A stretch of DNA of 64,000 bases, taken from Anaerolineae bacterium (lineage in GTDB: Bacteria > Chloroflexota > Anaerolineae > Anaerolineales > E44-bin32). The position numbers and the translations under genes are program-made. The notes under the pieces were generated by a model. It was not told where the DNA came from, did no database searches, and saw only the letters and a program-made list of their open reading frames with translations. The DNA lies in contig DUEZ01000075.1 of the NCBI GenBank assembly GCA_011174825.1, forward strand, positions 104,507-168,506, read 5' to 3'. Each line of letters starts with the position of its first letter. The first letter of the stretch is position 1. This document shows positions 16,862 through 26,187 of the stretch, in pieces.

Positions 16862-17851
16862 ATGGAAATCCGATTCTTAGATGCAAGTGATGTCCGTCAG
16901 TCTCTACCTATGGTATTGGCCATTGAGGCGATGAAAGATGCCTTCGCTCAACTATCCATGGGGAAGGCAACCGTGCCAATGCGCAGCCATATTGAAGTGA
17001 AGCGGCAGGATGGTATCATCCTTTTCATGCCCGCCCTACTCCATGAGTCCCAAGATCTGGCGATCAAAATCGTCTCCGTCTTCCCCAAGAACATTGAGCG
17101 CGATCAGCCTACGATTAATGCTCTCGTCATTGCGATCGACACCACAACCGGGATGCCTAAAGCCGTGATGGAGGGCGCGTCCCTGACGGCTATACGCACT
17201 GGAGCTGCTTCAGGAGCGGCTACGGATCTTCTCGCTCGTGAGGACGCGACCATCGTCGCCATTTTCGGCAGCGGTGTACAAGCGCGCACACAGCTTGAGG
17301 CGGTTTGCACTATACGTAAGATTCAGGAGGTGCGGATTTATAGTTTGGACAAACCGGGGGCTCGTACTTTTGTCGAAGAAATGGCGGGAATCGGACCGAT
17401 CCCCAAGAACATCCAAATGGTTAATACCCCTAAGGAGGCCATCATCAAGGCTGACATCATCTGCACCGCGACCACCTCCTCCACCCCTGTTTTCAATGGT
17501 AAGGATCTTGAACCCGGAACGCATATCAATGCCATTGGATCTTTCACCCCCGAGATGCAGGAACTTGACATAGAAACAGTGGTGAATTCGCTGGTCGTCG
17601 TAGATTCCCGGGAAGCTGCTTTGATCGAAGCTGGTGATCTGATCATCCCCATCGAGAAAGGTGTGATCAACCCTGAATGGATTTATGCTGAAGTTGGAGA
17701 ACTGGTCAGATCGGTAAAACCTGGTCGAACCAATCCAGATCAGATCACGCTCTTTAAATCGGTGGGCGTCGCAGTACAGGACGCGATCTCTGCCAGCCTT
17801 GCGTTAGCCAGGGCTGAGGAAATCGGATTAGGAAAAACCTTGCGTCTCTGA
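16862..17851 (+). CDS. Ornithine cyclodeaminase / mu-crystallin family protein
   Basis: I start this gene at 16862, where ggaggatggaag gives a ribosome-binding site; the track start at 16670 would add 64 residues from repeat DNA. The 329-residue product has the family core: KIVSVFPKN, GMPKAVMEGASLTAIRTGAASGAATDLLAREDA and the Rossmann GSGVQARTQLEA loop. Members deaminate ornithine to proline, or act as alanine dehydrogenases or ketimine reductases using NAD(P)H. The FAD amine oxidase gene follows 62 bases later and proC is nearby, so a proline/ornithine or imino-acid role is plausible but unproven. Confidence 0.88.
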   Translation: MEIRFLDASDVRQSLPMVLAIEAMKDAFAQLSMGKATVPMRSHIEVKRQDGIILFMPALLHESQDLAIKIVSVFPKNIERDQPTINALVIAIDTTTGMPKAVMEGASLTAIRTGAASGAATDLLAREDATIVAIFGSGVQARTQLEAVCTIRKIQEVRIYSLDKPGARTFVEEMAGIGPIPKNIQMVNTPKEAIIKADIICTATTSSTPVFNGKDLEPGTHINAIGSFTPEMQELDIETVVNSLVVVDSREAALIEAGDLIIPIEKGVINPEWIYAEVGELVRSVKPGRTNPDQITLFKSVGVAVQDAISASLALARAEEIGLGKTLRL

Positions 17852-17913
17852 AAAAAAATCTAGCCGCATTTGAATAACTGTGGAACTCGGAGTTGCGGAT
17901 GGAGTGAAAGTGC

Positions 17914-19074
17914 ATGATCAGTGAACTGCCACCCTCAGCGGATGTGGTCATCATTGGTGGTGGCGTGATGGGAGCCAGCACTGCATACCACCTGGCGCTC
18001 GCAGGGATTCGTGATGTACTGCTTCTCGAACGAGAAACCCATTTCGGCCAAGGCGCTTCAGGCCGTTGCGCTGGCGGAGTTCGTTATCAGTTTTCCACGG
18101 AGGTCAATATCAAACTCTCCCTCGCCAGCCTTCCGATGCTTGAAAGGTTTCGCGAGGAGATCGGACAAGAATGTAACTATCGCAAATATGGCTACCTCTT
18201 TGTGCTCACCAGGACAGAGGAAGTGGAGGTTTTCAAAAAGAATGTAACACTGCAACGAAGCCTAGGTGTGGACACGGAGTGGTTATCAGGTGATGAGGTC
18301 CGCAATTATTTGCCAGCTATGAGCTTTGAAGATGCGTTGGCCGGGACCATTCACATGAACGATGGCTTAGCCGATCCGAACAGTGTGGTCATGGGGTATA
18401 TCAACCGTGCCCGCCAGCTCGGTGTCCAACCATTTACGGAGGTCGAAGTCACTGGGATCAAACAGATCGGTAACCGTATCATAAGAGTTAATACCTCAGC
18501 TGGCCCGATTGGTTGTGGTACTGTTATCAACGCCGCTGGACCCTGGTCTAGGCTCATTGGGAGGATGGTCGAACTCGATATTCCCATCACCCCTCTCCGG
18601 CGACAGATGGTCACCACAAGCTCGCTGCCTAAGCTTCCGCAGAATTTTCCCTTTGTGATCGATTTCGCTCAATCCCTCTACTTTCATCGTGAGGGAGAAG
18701 GGATCCTCACGGGCATGTCCAATCCCAATGAAACACCTAGCTACGATCAACGCATCGATCCAGCATGGGAGCTGATCGCTATGGAAGCCGCCGTCAAGCG
18801 GATGCCAATGCTTGAGCACGCTGGTCGATTGAGCGGTTGGGCAGGGCTCTATGAAGTTACCCCGGATGCTCATCCCATCTTCGGACCGACAGCGGTGGAG
18901 GGATTCTGGGTAGTTGGCGGTTTCTCGGGCCATGGCTTTATGCATGGTCCAATCGCTGGTAAACTGATGGCTGAGTTCATTCTCGCGGGCGAAGCACAAA
19001 CAGTGGATGTCTCCATGCTGAATCTGGCGCGTTTTACTGAAGGGCGATTAATTCAGGAGTACAACGTCGTATGA
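17914..19074 (+). CDS. FAD-dependent amine/amino-acid oxidoreductase (DAO family, sarcosine oxidase beta-like)
   Basis: The 386-residue flavoprotein begins with the FAD motif VVIIGGGVMGASTAYHLALAG (residues 11-31) and has GQGASGRCAGGVR just after, where related enzymes bind flavin. The C-terminus has the DAO-family HPIFGPTAVEGFWVVGGFSGHGFMHGP. Such enzymes oxidise secondary or D-amino acids (sarcosine, proline, glycine derivatives) to imines. Its product would be a suitable substrate for the upstream OCD-family reductase (inference). The stop overlaps the cinA-like start as ATGA. Confidence 0.87.
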   Translation: MISELPPSADVVIIGGGVMGASTAYHLALAGIRDVLLLERETHFGQGASGRCAGGVRYQFSTEVNIKLSLASLPMLERFREEIGQECNYRKYGYLFVLTRTEEVEVFKKNVTLQRSLGVDTEWLSGDEVRNYLPAMSFEDALAGTIHMNDGLADPNSVVMGYINRARQLGVQPFTEVEVTGIKQIGNRIIRVNTSAGPIGCGTVINAAGPWSRLIGRMVELDIPITPLRRQMVTTSSLPKLPQNFPFVIDFAQSLYFHREGEGILTGMSNPNETPSYDQRIDPAWELIAMEAAVKRMPMLEHAGRLSGWAGLYEVTPDAHPIFGPTAVEGFWVVGGFSGHGFMHGPIAGKLMAEFILAGEAQTVDVSMLNLARFTEGRLIQEYNVV

Positions 19075-20225
19075 AAACCTTGGAAGCGGAAATCATAACC
19101 ATCGGGACCGAGCTCTTACTGGGGGAACTTGTCGACACGAACACCCGCAGGATTGCGCACGCTTTGCGTGACATTGGTCTCGATTTGTATCGCACATCTA
19201 CCGTTGGTGATAACGCTGAGCGTATCGCACAAGCAATACGCGAGAGTATCTCCAGAGCGCAGGTGGTGATCACAACGGGAGGGTTGGGCCCGACCGTGGA
19301 CGACCCCACCCGAGAAGGGATTGCACTGGCATTCGGAGTGCCTAATGAATATCGACCGGAATTATGGGAACAGATCCAAGAGCGATTCGAGCGGTTTGGA
19401 CACACACCCACAGAGAACAATCGACGACAGGCTTTTATCCCCCGAGGGGCGACGGCGATTGAGAACCCCATCGGTACTGCCCCAGCGTTCATGATGGTTG
19501 AGGAGGAAAGCGTCGTCATCGCGTTACCTGGAGTCCCAGCGGAGATGCAGCACCTGCTGGAGGGTTTTGTCCTACCCTTCCTGCAAGAGCAATTGAAGTT
19601 AAGCGGCATGATCAAAACACGCTTACTTCGCACTTCGGGCGTAGGTGAGTCCTGGTTGGATGACCACATCGGCGATCTCGAGCATCTCAGCAATCCCACG
19701 GTTGGATTGGCCGCTCATCCAGGTCGGGTAGACATACGGATAACCGCGAAAGCAGCGACGCCTGAAGCTGCAGAGGAGATGATCGAGCAGGTCAGTTCGA
19801 CTATCCGTGAAAGACTGGGGGATGTCATCTATGGGCTTGACGATGCGAGCTTGGAGGAGGTCGCCCTGGATTCGGTCACCGAGCGTGGGTGGCGACTGGT
19901 GGTTCTCGAAGCTGGCACCGGCGGCGTGATCGCAGCCGGTTTCTCAGATCACGGATCAGGGTTTGCTGGGGGACAAGTCCTGCCTCTCCCAGAAGAGGAT
20001 CAAGATTTGGGGAAAGCCTTAATCGATCTTCAGAGTGAACTCTCAGCCGAGGTTGGATTGGCGCTGGCTTTGAAGTCTGAGGGAGAACGGCACGTCATCG
20101 AGGTCATCTTCCGTACCCCCGATGGGGAAAAATACCTCGAGCGTTCTTACGGTGGTCCGCCCACCTACGCTCCCGAGTGGGCCTTAAGTTTGGCCGCCAA
20201 CCTGATCCGGCGTCGATTGTCTTGA
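19071..20225 (+). CDS. CinA-like protein with degenerate C-terminal deamidase domain
   Basis: The N-terminal part (about 1-170) is a clear MoaB/CinA nucleotide-binding domain with EIITIGTELLLGELVDTNT and VITTGGLGPTVDDPTREG; in the family this half hydrolyses ADP-ribose or NAD-related compounds. The C-terminal part, which in intact CinA is the NMN deamidase (PncC), is shortened and altered: the conserved ESCTGG serine region reads LEAGTGG, and the following loop is unlike the usual SSxxFxGG. At 384 residues it is also shorter than typical CinA (about 410-420). Deamidase activity is therefore unlikely. Confidence 0.88.
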   Translation: MKTLEAEIITIGTELLLGELVDTNTRRIAHALRDIGLDLYRTSTVGDNAERIAQAIRESISRAQVVITTGGLGPTVDDPTREGIALAFGVPNEYRPELWEQIQERFERFGHTPTENNRRQAFIPRGATAIENPIGTAPAFMMVEEESVVIALPGVPAEMQHLLEGFVLPFLQEQLKLSGMIKTRLLRTSGVGESWLDDHIGDLEHLSNPTVGLAAHPGRVDIRITAKAATPEAAEEMIEQVSSTIRERLGDVIYGLDDASLEEVALDSVTERGWRLVVLEAGTGGVIAAGFSDHGSGFAGGQVLPLPEEDQDLGKALIDLQSELSAEVGLALALKSEGERHVIEVIFRTPDGEKYLERSYGGPPTYAPEWALSLAANLIRRRLS

Positions 20226-20402
20226 CAGACCTTCCTCTACCTCACTATACGTTCTGTTGTCCTATACGATCCTGACTGAACATTTCCCGGTGCGCATTCC
20301 ACGCTACGATCTGCTTCAGCAAGGCTAATACCACTACAAGTTGATATTCCACAATAAGCTGAAAAATGACTTTAAGGGCACAAGACCAACAACAATCTCT
20401 TT

Positions 20403-22187
20403 TTAATGAACAAATAACAATCGTATCATCCCCTCATCCGATACGGGCCATAGCTTGAGGTAATTGTCCACGCCAGATTCTATCCATTCGGAAAGCACAG
20501 GATTGATCTCGTACCGTGAATCCACATAAATTGCGCGTATCTCTTCACACTTCAGCCATTCGTGGAAATCATCAGAGGACATCTCCTCAATTGGCGTTCT
20601 TGACATCAGAAAATCTCTCATTCCCGCGGCAACAGCAGGAGATGGAAACGGCACAAGCACCCATGAATCTGAGGGAAGTTCCGCTTGCATGGCATGGATC
20701 GCTTGTTGCTCAGGATAATTCCGAAGTGAAGGGTAATTTGGGAAGGTATATGAACCTCGTAGGATTACACCTGCTACCAGAAGCAGCATGAGTGAGAGGG
20801 TCTCTGCCTCAATGGGAGACCGTATTCTTAGCCGAATAATCCAGGCAAGTGCGAAGACACAAGCAGTAATGAATCCCCCCATCATAAATGCCAACTTATT
20901 ATCTACATATCCATATAACGCAAACGTGATTACGACAAGAAGTTGAACACCCCTTTGACGGTTGGATACATTGGAGTTAAATATATCGCTTATACCGATC
21001 GAGCCGACAATCAGAGGAATGTAACAAATTTGCGGGATGAAATGCAAGGTCAGGAATCCCAACGAGACAACAGGCTGGAGCGACCATAAGAACATGATTC
21101 CAAGAACATGCAATGCACGTTTGCGAATCAATACATAAACTCCCCAGAGCGCAAAAAGAAAAAGAACTGGACCAATCCTTTTTCCAAAGAAATCCAAGTA
21201 CATGGATGGGATCCTCTTTGCGTTTGCTATGATGCGAAGCCCGAAAGCCGATGGATTCCGCAGGATAGCACGGATAACTGATCCTCGGTTTTCTTCCTTC
21301 GTCCCAAACAATCTCCGGGTTTCTTGTATCGCTTCATCAAAATCTCCTCCTGTCGATACAGGTTGATTCACTTCAAATGATTCGTACGACTTGGTACCTA
21401 TACCAAGATCAAAGGTCCCTGAGGAGATACGATGGACAAGGACAAAAAATCCGAATATCACCACACTGGGCAGGAGCGACGCTATCAGAAGTCTCTTCAG
21501 CGAGTGGTGTCGAAGACCAAAAATCAAAGTGAGAGCCAGAAATAGAGGAAGCAGAACGATCGACTCAACTCTCGCGAGTACAAAAAGACCCAAAAACGCC
21601 GATCCCATCCACACATCACGCACCCGGTGATTGTTACGAAACGAGATGAGTTTAGCCAATGCTAAGGCGGAGAGACTGGCAAATAGAGCATCACTTTGGT
21701 TCACCACGACGAAAAGAAATGGCAGATTGACAAAGATCACTCCTATCACAACATAGGGATGCGTATGCTCTTTCAGTTTGGTTGCCAAGTAGAATGTGCT
21801 TAGCCAAAGTGACCCGAATAACAAAAAGCGTCCCGCCCAAGCCTCGATCAGAAACCAATCAGGCATATGTCTGAAAATGAGATGAAACGGCGCATAAACA
21901 ACGGCCACCAAAGGACCCCAAGACAGATCCCGAACCTCTAGCTCAATCAGATAGCGTCCACTTTCAATGTACTTCGCTTCGTCATAGGGATTGATATCGG
22001 AAAACATAGGCATGAGATCCGGTCCTACTAGGATGAGGTTGATCGCAAGTACAAGCAGGACGAACAGTGCCTCACGCTTACCATTCGAAGCAGGTTCCAT
22101 TAAAAACGCGACCCAGAGGTTACGTAGTTTTTCAAACCAACCATGCGTTCTCCCTGCTACGTCTCTAACCAATGACGATGCGATCAT
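20403..22187 (-). CDS. Multispanning GT-C-like glycosyltransferase (PMT/ArnT type), putative
   Basis: This 594-residue protein has about ten to twelve hydrophobic segments. After the first membrane helix comes MFSDINPYDEAKYIESGRYL, whose acidic DE pair matches the lipid-linked sugar GT-C signature of family 39-type transferases. Several later helices and a soluble C-terminal region (about 500-594) fit the same layout. Such enzymes move sugars from polyprenyl carriers onto proteins or lipids outside the cell. The donor and acceptor are not predictable. It is a single-gene unit. Confidence 0.65.
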   Translation of the reverse strand: MIASSLVRDVAGRTHGWFEKLRNLWVAFLMEPASNGKREALFVLLVLAINLILVGPDLMPMFSDINPYDEAKYIESGRYLIELEVRDLSWGPLVAVVYAPFHLIFRHMPDWFLIEAWAGRFLLFGSLWLSTFYLATKLKEHTHPYVVIGVIFVNLPFLFVVVNQSDALFASLSALALAKLISFRNNHRVRDVWMGSAFLGLFVLARVESIVLLPLFLALTLIFGLRHHSLKRLLIASLLPSVVIFGFFVLVHRISSGTFDLGIGTKSYESFEVNQPVSTGGDFDEAIQETRRLFGTKEENRGSVIRAILRNPSAFGLRIIANAKRIPSMYLDFFGKRIGPVLFLFALWGVYVLIRKRALHVLGIMFLWSLQPVVSLGFLTLHFIPQICYIPLIVGSIGISDIFNSNVSNRQRGVQLLVVITFALYGYVDNKLAFMMGGFITACVFALAWIIRLRIRSPIEAETLSLMLLLVAGVILRGSYTFPNYPSLRNYPEQQAIHAMQAELPSDSWVLVPFPSPAVAAGMRDFLMSRTPIEEMSSDDFHEWLKCEEIRAIYVDSRYEINPVLSEWIESGVDNYLKLWPVSDEGMIRLLFVH

Positions 22188-22547
22188 AAGCGAATAACCC
22201 TTTCAAAGTGACGTTTTCAAGCAATGCGTTTTCGATTCGGTATTCAGTGTTTTCCTCAGACCAGATCTCCTCGAAACTGTTTCAAGTTGATTGTTTCTTT
22301 GTATTATAGCAACGAGACTACGAAGTTTATTTCCAGTTCAAACCGGATCACATGAACCCCAACGTAAACGATGAGAGGTATATAGAGATAGTACTTTGTT
22401 TATATGTAAAATAGGATTACAAATCTTAGAAGACCAAGAAACAACATACGACGAACAACGGGCACGCCCTGGCACAATTCCTCGAGCTGGCCAATACCTA
22501 GAATCTTGACATACCTCCCCCTGGAACCTATAATCCTCGGCGCGTAA
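22188..22547. other. Gene-free upstream region
   Basis: Apart from the tRNA promoter at 22506-22534 I see nothing here. The AT-rich part around 22320-22440 presumably holds the promoter of the divergent membrane protein gene. Confidence 0.4.
22506..22534 (+). promoter_or_regulatory. Consensus sigma-70-type promoter of tRNA-Gly
   Basis: TTGACA (22506-22511) and TATAAT (22529-22534) are both perfect, with a 17-base spacer. The expected start is around 22541, a few bases before the mature tRNA. Confidence 0.85.
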
Positions 22548-22619
22548 GCGGGTGTCGCCAAGTGGTAAGGCAGTAGCTTCCCAAGCTACCATTCGTGGGT
22601 TCGAATCCCATCACCCGCT
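22548..22619 (+). tRNA. tRNA-Gly (anticodon CCC)
   Basis: All arms can be drawn: acceptor GCGGGTG/CACCCGC, D-arm GCC-aagtggtaa-GGC, anticodon stem GTAGC/GCTAC around TTCCCAA (anticodon CCC, reading GGG), and T-arm GTGGG-TTCGAAT-CCCAT. The discriminator base is T and CCA is not encoded. A consensus promoter lies upstream and a T-run plus hairpin downstream. Two decayed copies of its 3' half lie at 25885 and 28416. Confidence 0.95.
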
Positions 22620-22667
22620 CTTTTTTTTGTAACAGCCACGTTGATTTTGTCAAAGTGTGGCTGTTTT
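22620..22667 (+). terminator. T-run and hairpin after tRNA-Gly
   Basis: An eight-T run directly follows the tRNA, and AACAGCCAC (22631-22639) pairs with GTGGCTGTT (22657-22665) followed by TTT. Confidence 0.75.
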
Positions 22668-22685
22668 CACAATTTAAAAGTAATA

Positions 22686-22718
22686 GCAATCATCCTTCGA
22701 CTGGCTCAGGATGATTGC
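22686..22718. repeat. Short R4-type palindrome
   Basis: GCAATCATCCT and AGGATGATTGC pair over 11 bases around tcgactggctc. The core CCTTCGAC-GGCTCAGG recurs at 49121-49190. Positioned just after the ABC-2 operon stop, it may double as its terminator. Confidence 0.7.
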
Positions 22719-22749
22719 CATTTCTGCCTCGATCAATCAACCGCGAAAA

Positions 22750-23541
22750 TCAAGCAGATGCACCAGTGTAGTTCCGCAACCCAAATTTCCAGAACATCCG
22801 CGATGCGACCAGACTCAAGGCTGCTACGACGAGTGCGAGGAGCAGCATCTGAGTGTTGAGTCTTGCCGTCAACGCTTCGGCTGGGGCGGTTACAGCGAAC
22901 GCCACCGGAACCAAGAATGTAAGAATCATTCGTAACCACGACGGATAGATCCCAACCGGCCAGCGACCGGCTTGATACATGTTCTCGAAGAAATCGAAAA
23001 GCGACCAAATACGGACCACCCAGAAGGAGGTCGTCGCGATCGCCAACCACAGGCTGTAGACCATCAATCCACCACAGAGCAACACCAAGGTGAAGATAAC
23101 TGCCTCTTCAATACCGACTCTAGCTTCAATTTTTAGCACCGCGTACACCAGAACCAGAATGCCAATAATCACATCAACCAGTTTCCACAATTCGAAGTTG
23201 GCCATGCTGACCAGAAGCTGCGAGTCCTCCGGCTTAGTAAGGGTGAAATCCAATGTGCCTTCATGAACGCCATCCAAGATGCGCCACATGTTGGGCTGGA
23301 TGATGGCGCGGATCAGTCCCCCGATAAGCGTGTAGACCCCAACCACCACCAGCAGCTCCATGGGTTCCCATCCCGCCAAGGATTCGGTGTGATAGAAAAC
23401 CAGCGCCAGCCCGATCAGACCATTGGCCAGGGTCAACAGCGAGCTGAAAAACTGCATAAAGAAGTTGGCTCGATACTGCAACTCATTGAGCGCGCTCAGA
23501 CGGGTGAAGGTCCAGATCAGGCGAAGGTATCGCAACATCAT
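22750..23541 (-). CDS. ABC-2 type transporter permease (PF06182-like), subunit B
   Basis: I start it at 23541, where the ATG overlaps the stop of the upstream permease (ATGA); the longer track start would reach far back into that gene. The 263-residue product has about six membrane helices. The segment AIIQPNMWRILDGVHEGTLDFTLTKPEDSQLLVS is typical of the ABC2_membrane_6 (former DUF990) exporters. It is the last gene of a three-gene export operon with an ATPase and a sister permease. Substrate unknown; relatives are linked to antibiotic or lipid export. Confidence 0.82.
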   Translation of the reverse strand: MMLRYLRLIWTFTRLSALNELQYRANFFMQFFSSLLTLANGLIGLALVFYHTESLAGWEPMELLVVVGVYTLIGGLIRAIIQPNMWRILDGVHEGTLDFTLTKPEDSQLLVSMANFELWKLVDVIIGILVLVYAVLKIEARVGIEEAVIFTLVLLCGGLMVYSLWLAIATTSFWVVRIWSLFDFFENMYQAGRWPVGIYPSWLRMILTFLVPVAFAVTAPAEALTARLNTQMLLLALVVAALSLVASRMFWKFGLRNYTGASA

Positions 23542-24341
23542 CCCCCCACTGCGGCGTATTGTTTGACCGCGCTCCGCCAAACAAGACGAACCACGATCGC
23601 GGTCCCTGTGAGCCAAAGCGCCTGCATCAGGAATCCATGCAAGGCTTCCTGAGGCGAAAGCCGGCCGAGAAGCAATTCAAGCGGAAAGGCGAACATCCAT
23701 TGAAAGGGAAGGACATTAGCAATGTTTAGCGCCCATTCTGGGAGCACGGAAAGCGGTGCCACCCGTCCGGAGGTGAAAAACTCCACTGCGAACCACAGCT
23801 CAAAGAGCGCCGTAACCCGCGTGGTCCAAAAGGCAGTCACTGCCAAGGCGTACATCAACGTGTAGCGAAGCAAAAAAGCCAGCACCAGAGCAGGTAGCAG
23901 CGTCAGAAGTGACCAAGGGATGAGAGCGAACTCCGGCCTGAAAATCAATGAAAGGAGGAAGATCGTCGGAACTAGCGTAAACATAGCGATGGATTTCATC
24001 CCCATCATCCTCCCCATATCGACGAAATACGGATGAATGGGGCGTAGTAGCAACGTATTAAATTCGCCACGACGGATGCGCATTTCCATCCACCAGGGGC
24101 TCCAGCCGGTCGTCATGTGTCGCACGAAGGTCCATGCGATGAAATAGCCAGCGAATTCGCCCTCAGTGTAGCCTCCAACTGAGCCACCCTGGGCGCGGGC
24201 GATGGTTGTCCATACCACCAGATAAACAAGGGATTCAACTAGTAAACCAAGTAATGCCATGCCCTCCTGCACTCGGTACTGGAAGCTGGCCATCATGGAG
24301 ATCTTGGTCTCCGCAAGCAGGATCTTAAGCGTTCGCAGCAT
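23538..24341 (-). CDS. ABC-2 type transporter permease (PF06182-like), subunit A
   Basis: The start at 24341 (MLRTLKILLAE) is chosen because the track start lies deeper in the ATPase gene; it still overlaps that gene by about 17 bases. The 267-residue protein has around six hydrophobic segments and the family motif MEMRIRRGEFNTLLLRPIHPYFVDMGR. It should heterodimerise with the next gene's product. Confidence 0.82.
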   Translation of the reverse strand: MLRTLKILLAETKISMMASFQYRVQEGMALLGLLVESLVYLVVWTTIARAQGGSVGGYTEGEFAGYFIAWTFVRHMTTGWSPWWMEMRIRRGEFNTLLLRPIHPYFVDMGRMMGMKSIAMFTLVPTIFLLSLIFRPEFALIPWSLLTLLPALVLAFLLRYTLMYALAVTAFWTTRVTALFELWFAVEFFTSGRVAPLSVLPEWALNIANVLPFQWMFAFPLELLLGRLSPQEALHGFLMQALWLTGTAIVVRLVWRSAVKQYAAVGG

Positions 24342-25350
24342 CGTCACCCTCGGCAAAAACGGTTTCAATCACATCCTCGATGGGCGGGTCTTCCACCGAG
24401 AGGTCGATGATGGGGATTTCCGCTAAGAGCTTGGCGGTGACCTTAGAGATCTCCTCTCGAGGTACTCTTAAGGAAACGACACCTGAATCTCGGCTCATGA
24501 TTTCTCCATAACCTGAAAGATCCAGGGATTGATCTTCGGGTTTAACCATGATCCGCTTGTGGCCGGTGAAACGACGCACGAGGTCACTCAGATCACCGTC
24601 AAAGAGCAGATGCCCTTGATGGATGACAATCACCCTCTTACAAAGTGCCACAACGTCCGCCATGTAATGGCTGGTGAGCAGAATGGTCGCGCCCTCGCGA
24701 CGATTGTACTCGGCGAAAAAACGGCGGATACGCCGCTGCATGGTGATGTCCAATCCGAGGGTGGGCTCATCCAGAAAGAGCACTCGTGGGCGGTGAAGCA
24801 ATGAGCCGGCAATTTCAACCTTCATACGTTCACCGAGAGACAGATTACGAACCGGTTTCGTTATCAACTCTTCAAGTTCCAGCAATTCCACAAATTCATC
24901 CACTGTACGTTTAAAATCCGTTGGTGTCAGATCATACACGGCTTTGAAGAGCTCATACGAATCCCTCGCCGGGATATCCCAGACGAGTTGATTGCGTTGA
25001 CCGGTCACCAAGGTGATCTGACGTAGGAAGTCCTTGTTACGCTCATGCGGGGTATAACCCAGCACATGCGCAGTCCCTTTCGTGGGGAACAACAAGCCAG
25101 AGAGCATCTTGAGCGTGGTCGTCTTACCAGCACCATTAGGACCCAGGAAACCAACCATTTCGCCAGGCACTATCTGGAACGAGATCGTATCAACCGCCCG
25201 TACCTCCTTTTTCGTGCGGCGAAATAATCCCTTCATAGCGTCTCTCAGACCGCCTGATCGTTCTGATACGGTATATGTCTTGGAAAGTTCCTTTACATCA
25301 ATCGTGAGGGCTTTCGAAGCACCCAACCTTCTGCTCCTTCCTACATACAC
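24325..25350 (-). CDS. ABC transporter ATP-binding protein for the ABC-2 exporter
   Basis: This 341-residue ATPase has Walker A GPNGAGKTT, Q-loop region VTGQRNQLVWDIPARDSYELFKAVYDL (the NatA/ABC-2 type with the QLVWDLP motif), signature LSLGERMKVEIAGSLLHRP, Walker B VLFLDEPTLGLD and H-loop LLTSHYMADV. The C-terminal 80 residues form the small domain common in ABC-2 ATPases. It is the first gene of the operon. Confidence 0.93.
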   Translation of the reverse strand: MYVGRSRRLGASKALTIDVKELSKTYTVSERSGGLRDAMKGLFRRTKKEVRAVDTISFQIVPGEMVGFLGPNGAGKTTTLKMLSGLLFPTKGTAHVLGYTPHERNKDFLRQITLVTGQRNQLVWDIPARDSYELFKAVYDLTPTDFKRTVDEFVELLELEELITKPVRNLSLGERMKVEIAGSLLHRPRVLFLDEPTLGLDITMQRRIRRFFAEYNRREGATILLTSHYMADVVALCKRVIVIHQGHLLFDGDLSDLVRRFTGHKRIMVKPEDQSLDLSGYGEIMSRDSGVVSLRVPREEISKVTAKLLAEIPIIDLSVEDPPIEDVIETVFAEGDDAANA

Positions 25351-25884
25351 GGACCATGCTTCAACTGACTAGCGAAGCTTGATACTAAAAGCTCTCGGAT
25401 ATTTAGAAGCTAAGTTGCACATCCACTTCATAGAAGAATTCACTCTTAACTTCCTCGATGCACATGCCGGCTTCTGGCAAGGGAATGAAAATCAAATCAA
25501 GGGAAGCTGACTACCTGTCATGATCGTAAGCTGATGGCAGACATCAATGCTAGCTGGCGGAACTCTCAACTTTCCAATCAGAATTTGAAGCAACCCCTGA
25601 GAAGAACTATCGGTTTTAGGCGAATGCTCATAAGCACCGCCCAAGATTATACTTTACGTTGTCGTTTGGTTTCGTTTGACCAAACCTTAAGAATACACCC
25701 ATCAATCTGATAGATCTGCTCCCGAATAGAGTGCATGTTCTAGCAACGATCTGCGAAGGGAGCAGCCCATCAGTAATAGCATGGAAGGCTTTTTTTAGTC
25801 AAGATATTTATCCGTCGATATTCCCACTTACTGGTCCATTTAAGTGCAATACAAAATTAGAAAAAACATACCGAAACTGCGAAG

Positions 25885-25930
25885 AGCTTACCAAACTCCC
25901 ATGCTTGGGTCCGAATCCCGCCCGCTCTTT
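25885..25930 (+). pseudogene. Decayed 3' half of tRNA-Gly (remnant 1)
   Basis: The stretch agcttaccaaactcccatgc ... gggtccgaatcccgcccgctctttt follows the tRNA-Gly(CCC) sequence from the anticodon loop to the T-run, with several substitutions and a two-base loss in the acceptor end. The 5' half is absent, so it cannot be a working tRNA. Confidence 0.65.
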
Positions 25931-26098
25931 TATTTTCCGAAAAACGGATTTGTCATTTCGTACCTATTCCTCCTTTCCGTAACGGTCTCATGAGAAGGGA
26001 TCATAAAGCACTTCTTTGGGCAGAATTGCTTGCCAAGTCATCGCTGAAAAATCTTGAGTCAATAAAGGCTAGATCAGATTATTCTCTTGTTTAAAGAA

Positions 26099-26127
26099 AC
26101 GTGTCTTCACGCTGTGAAGACACGTTC
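26099..26127 (-). terminator. Terminator of the sigma/DUF5667 operon
   Basis: GTGTCTTCACAGC and its mirror GTGAAGACAC form a 10-bp stem, followed on the minus strand by TTTCTTTAAAC. It lies about 60 bases after the stop of the DUF5667-like gene. Confidence 0.7.
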
Positions 26128-26187
26128 GACAAATTCGTAAACCATGAAAACGGTTATTAATTCTTCATTATCTCCAACATTCGGTGC

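Larger units (their letters stand above)
25351..26187. other. Gene-free region holding a tRNA remnant
   Basis: AT-rich sequence of about 840 bases. The only recognisable items are the partial tRNA-Gly copy at 25885-25930 and a terminator hairpin at 26099-26127. The short track ORFs here have no protein-like features. Confidence 0.5.

Noticed and set aside
25885-25930. Second functional tRNA-Gly
   Set aside because: The 5' half is absent and the acceptor strand has lost bases, so a cloverleaf cannot form. The same holds for 28416-28480.
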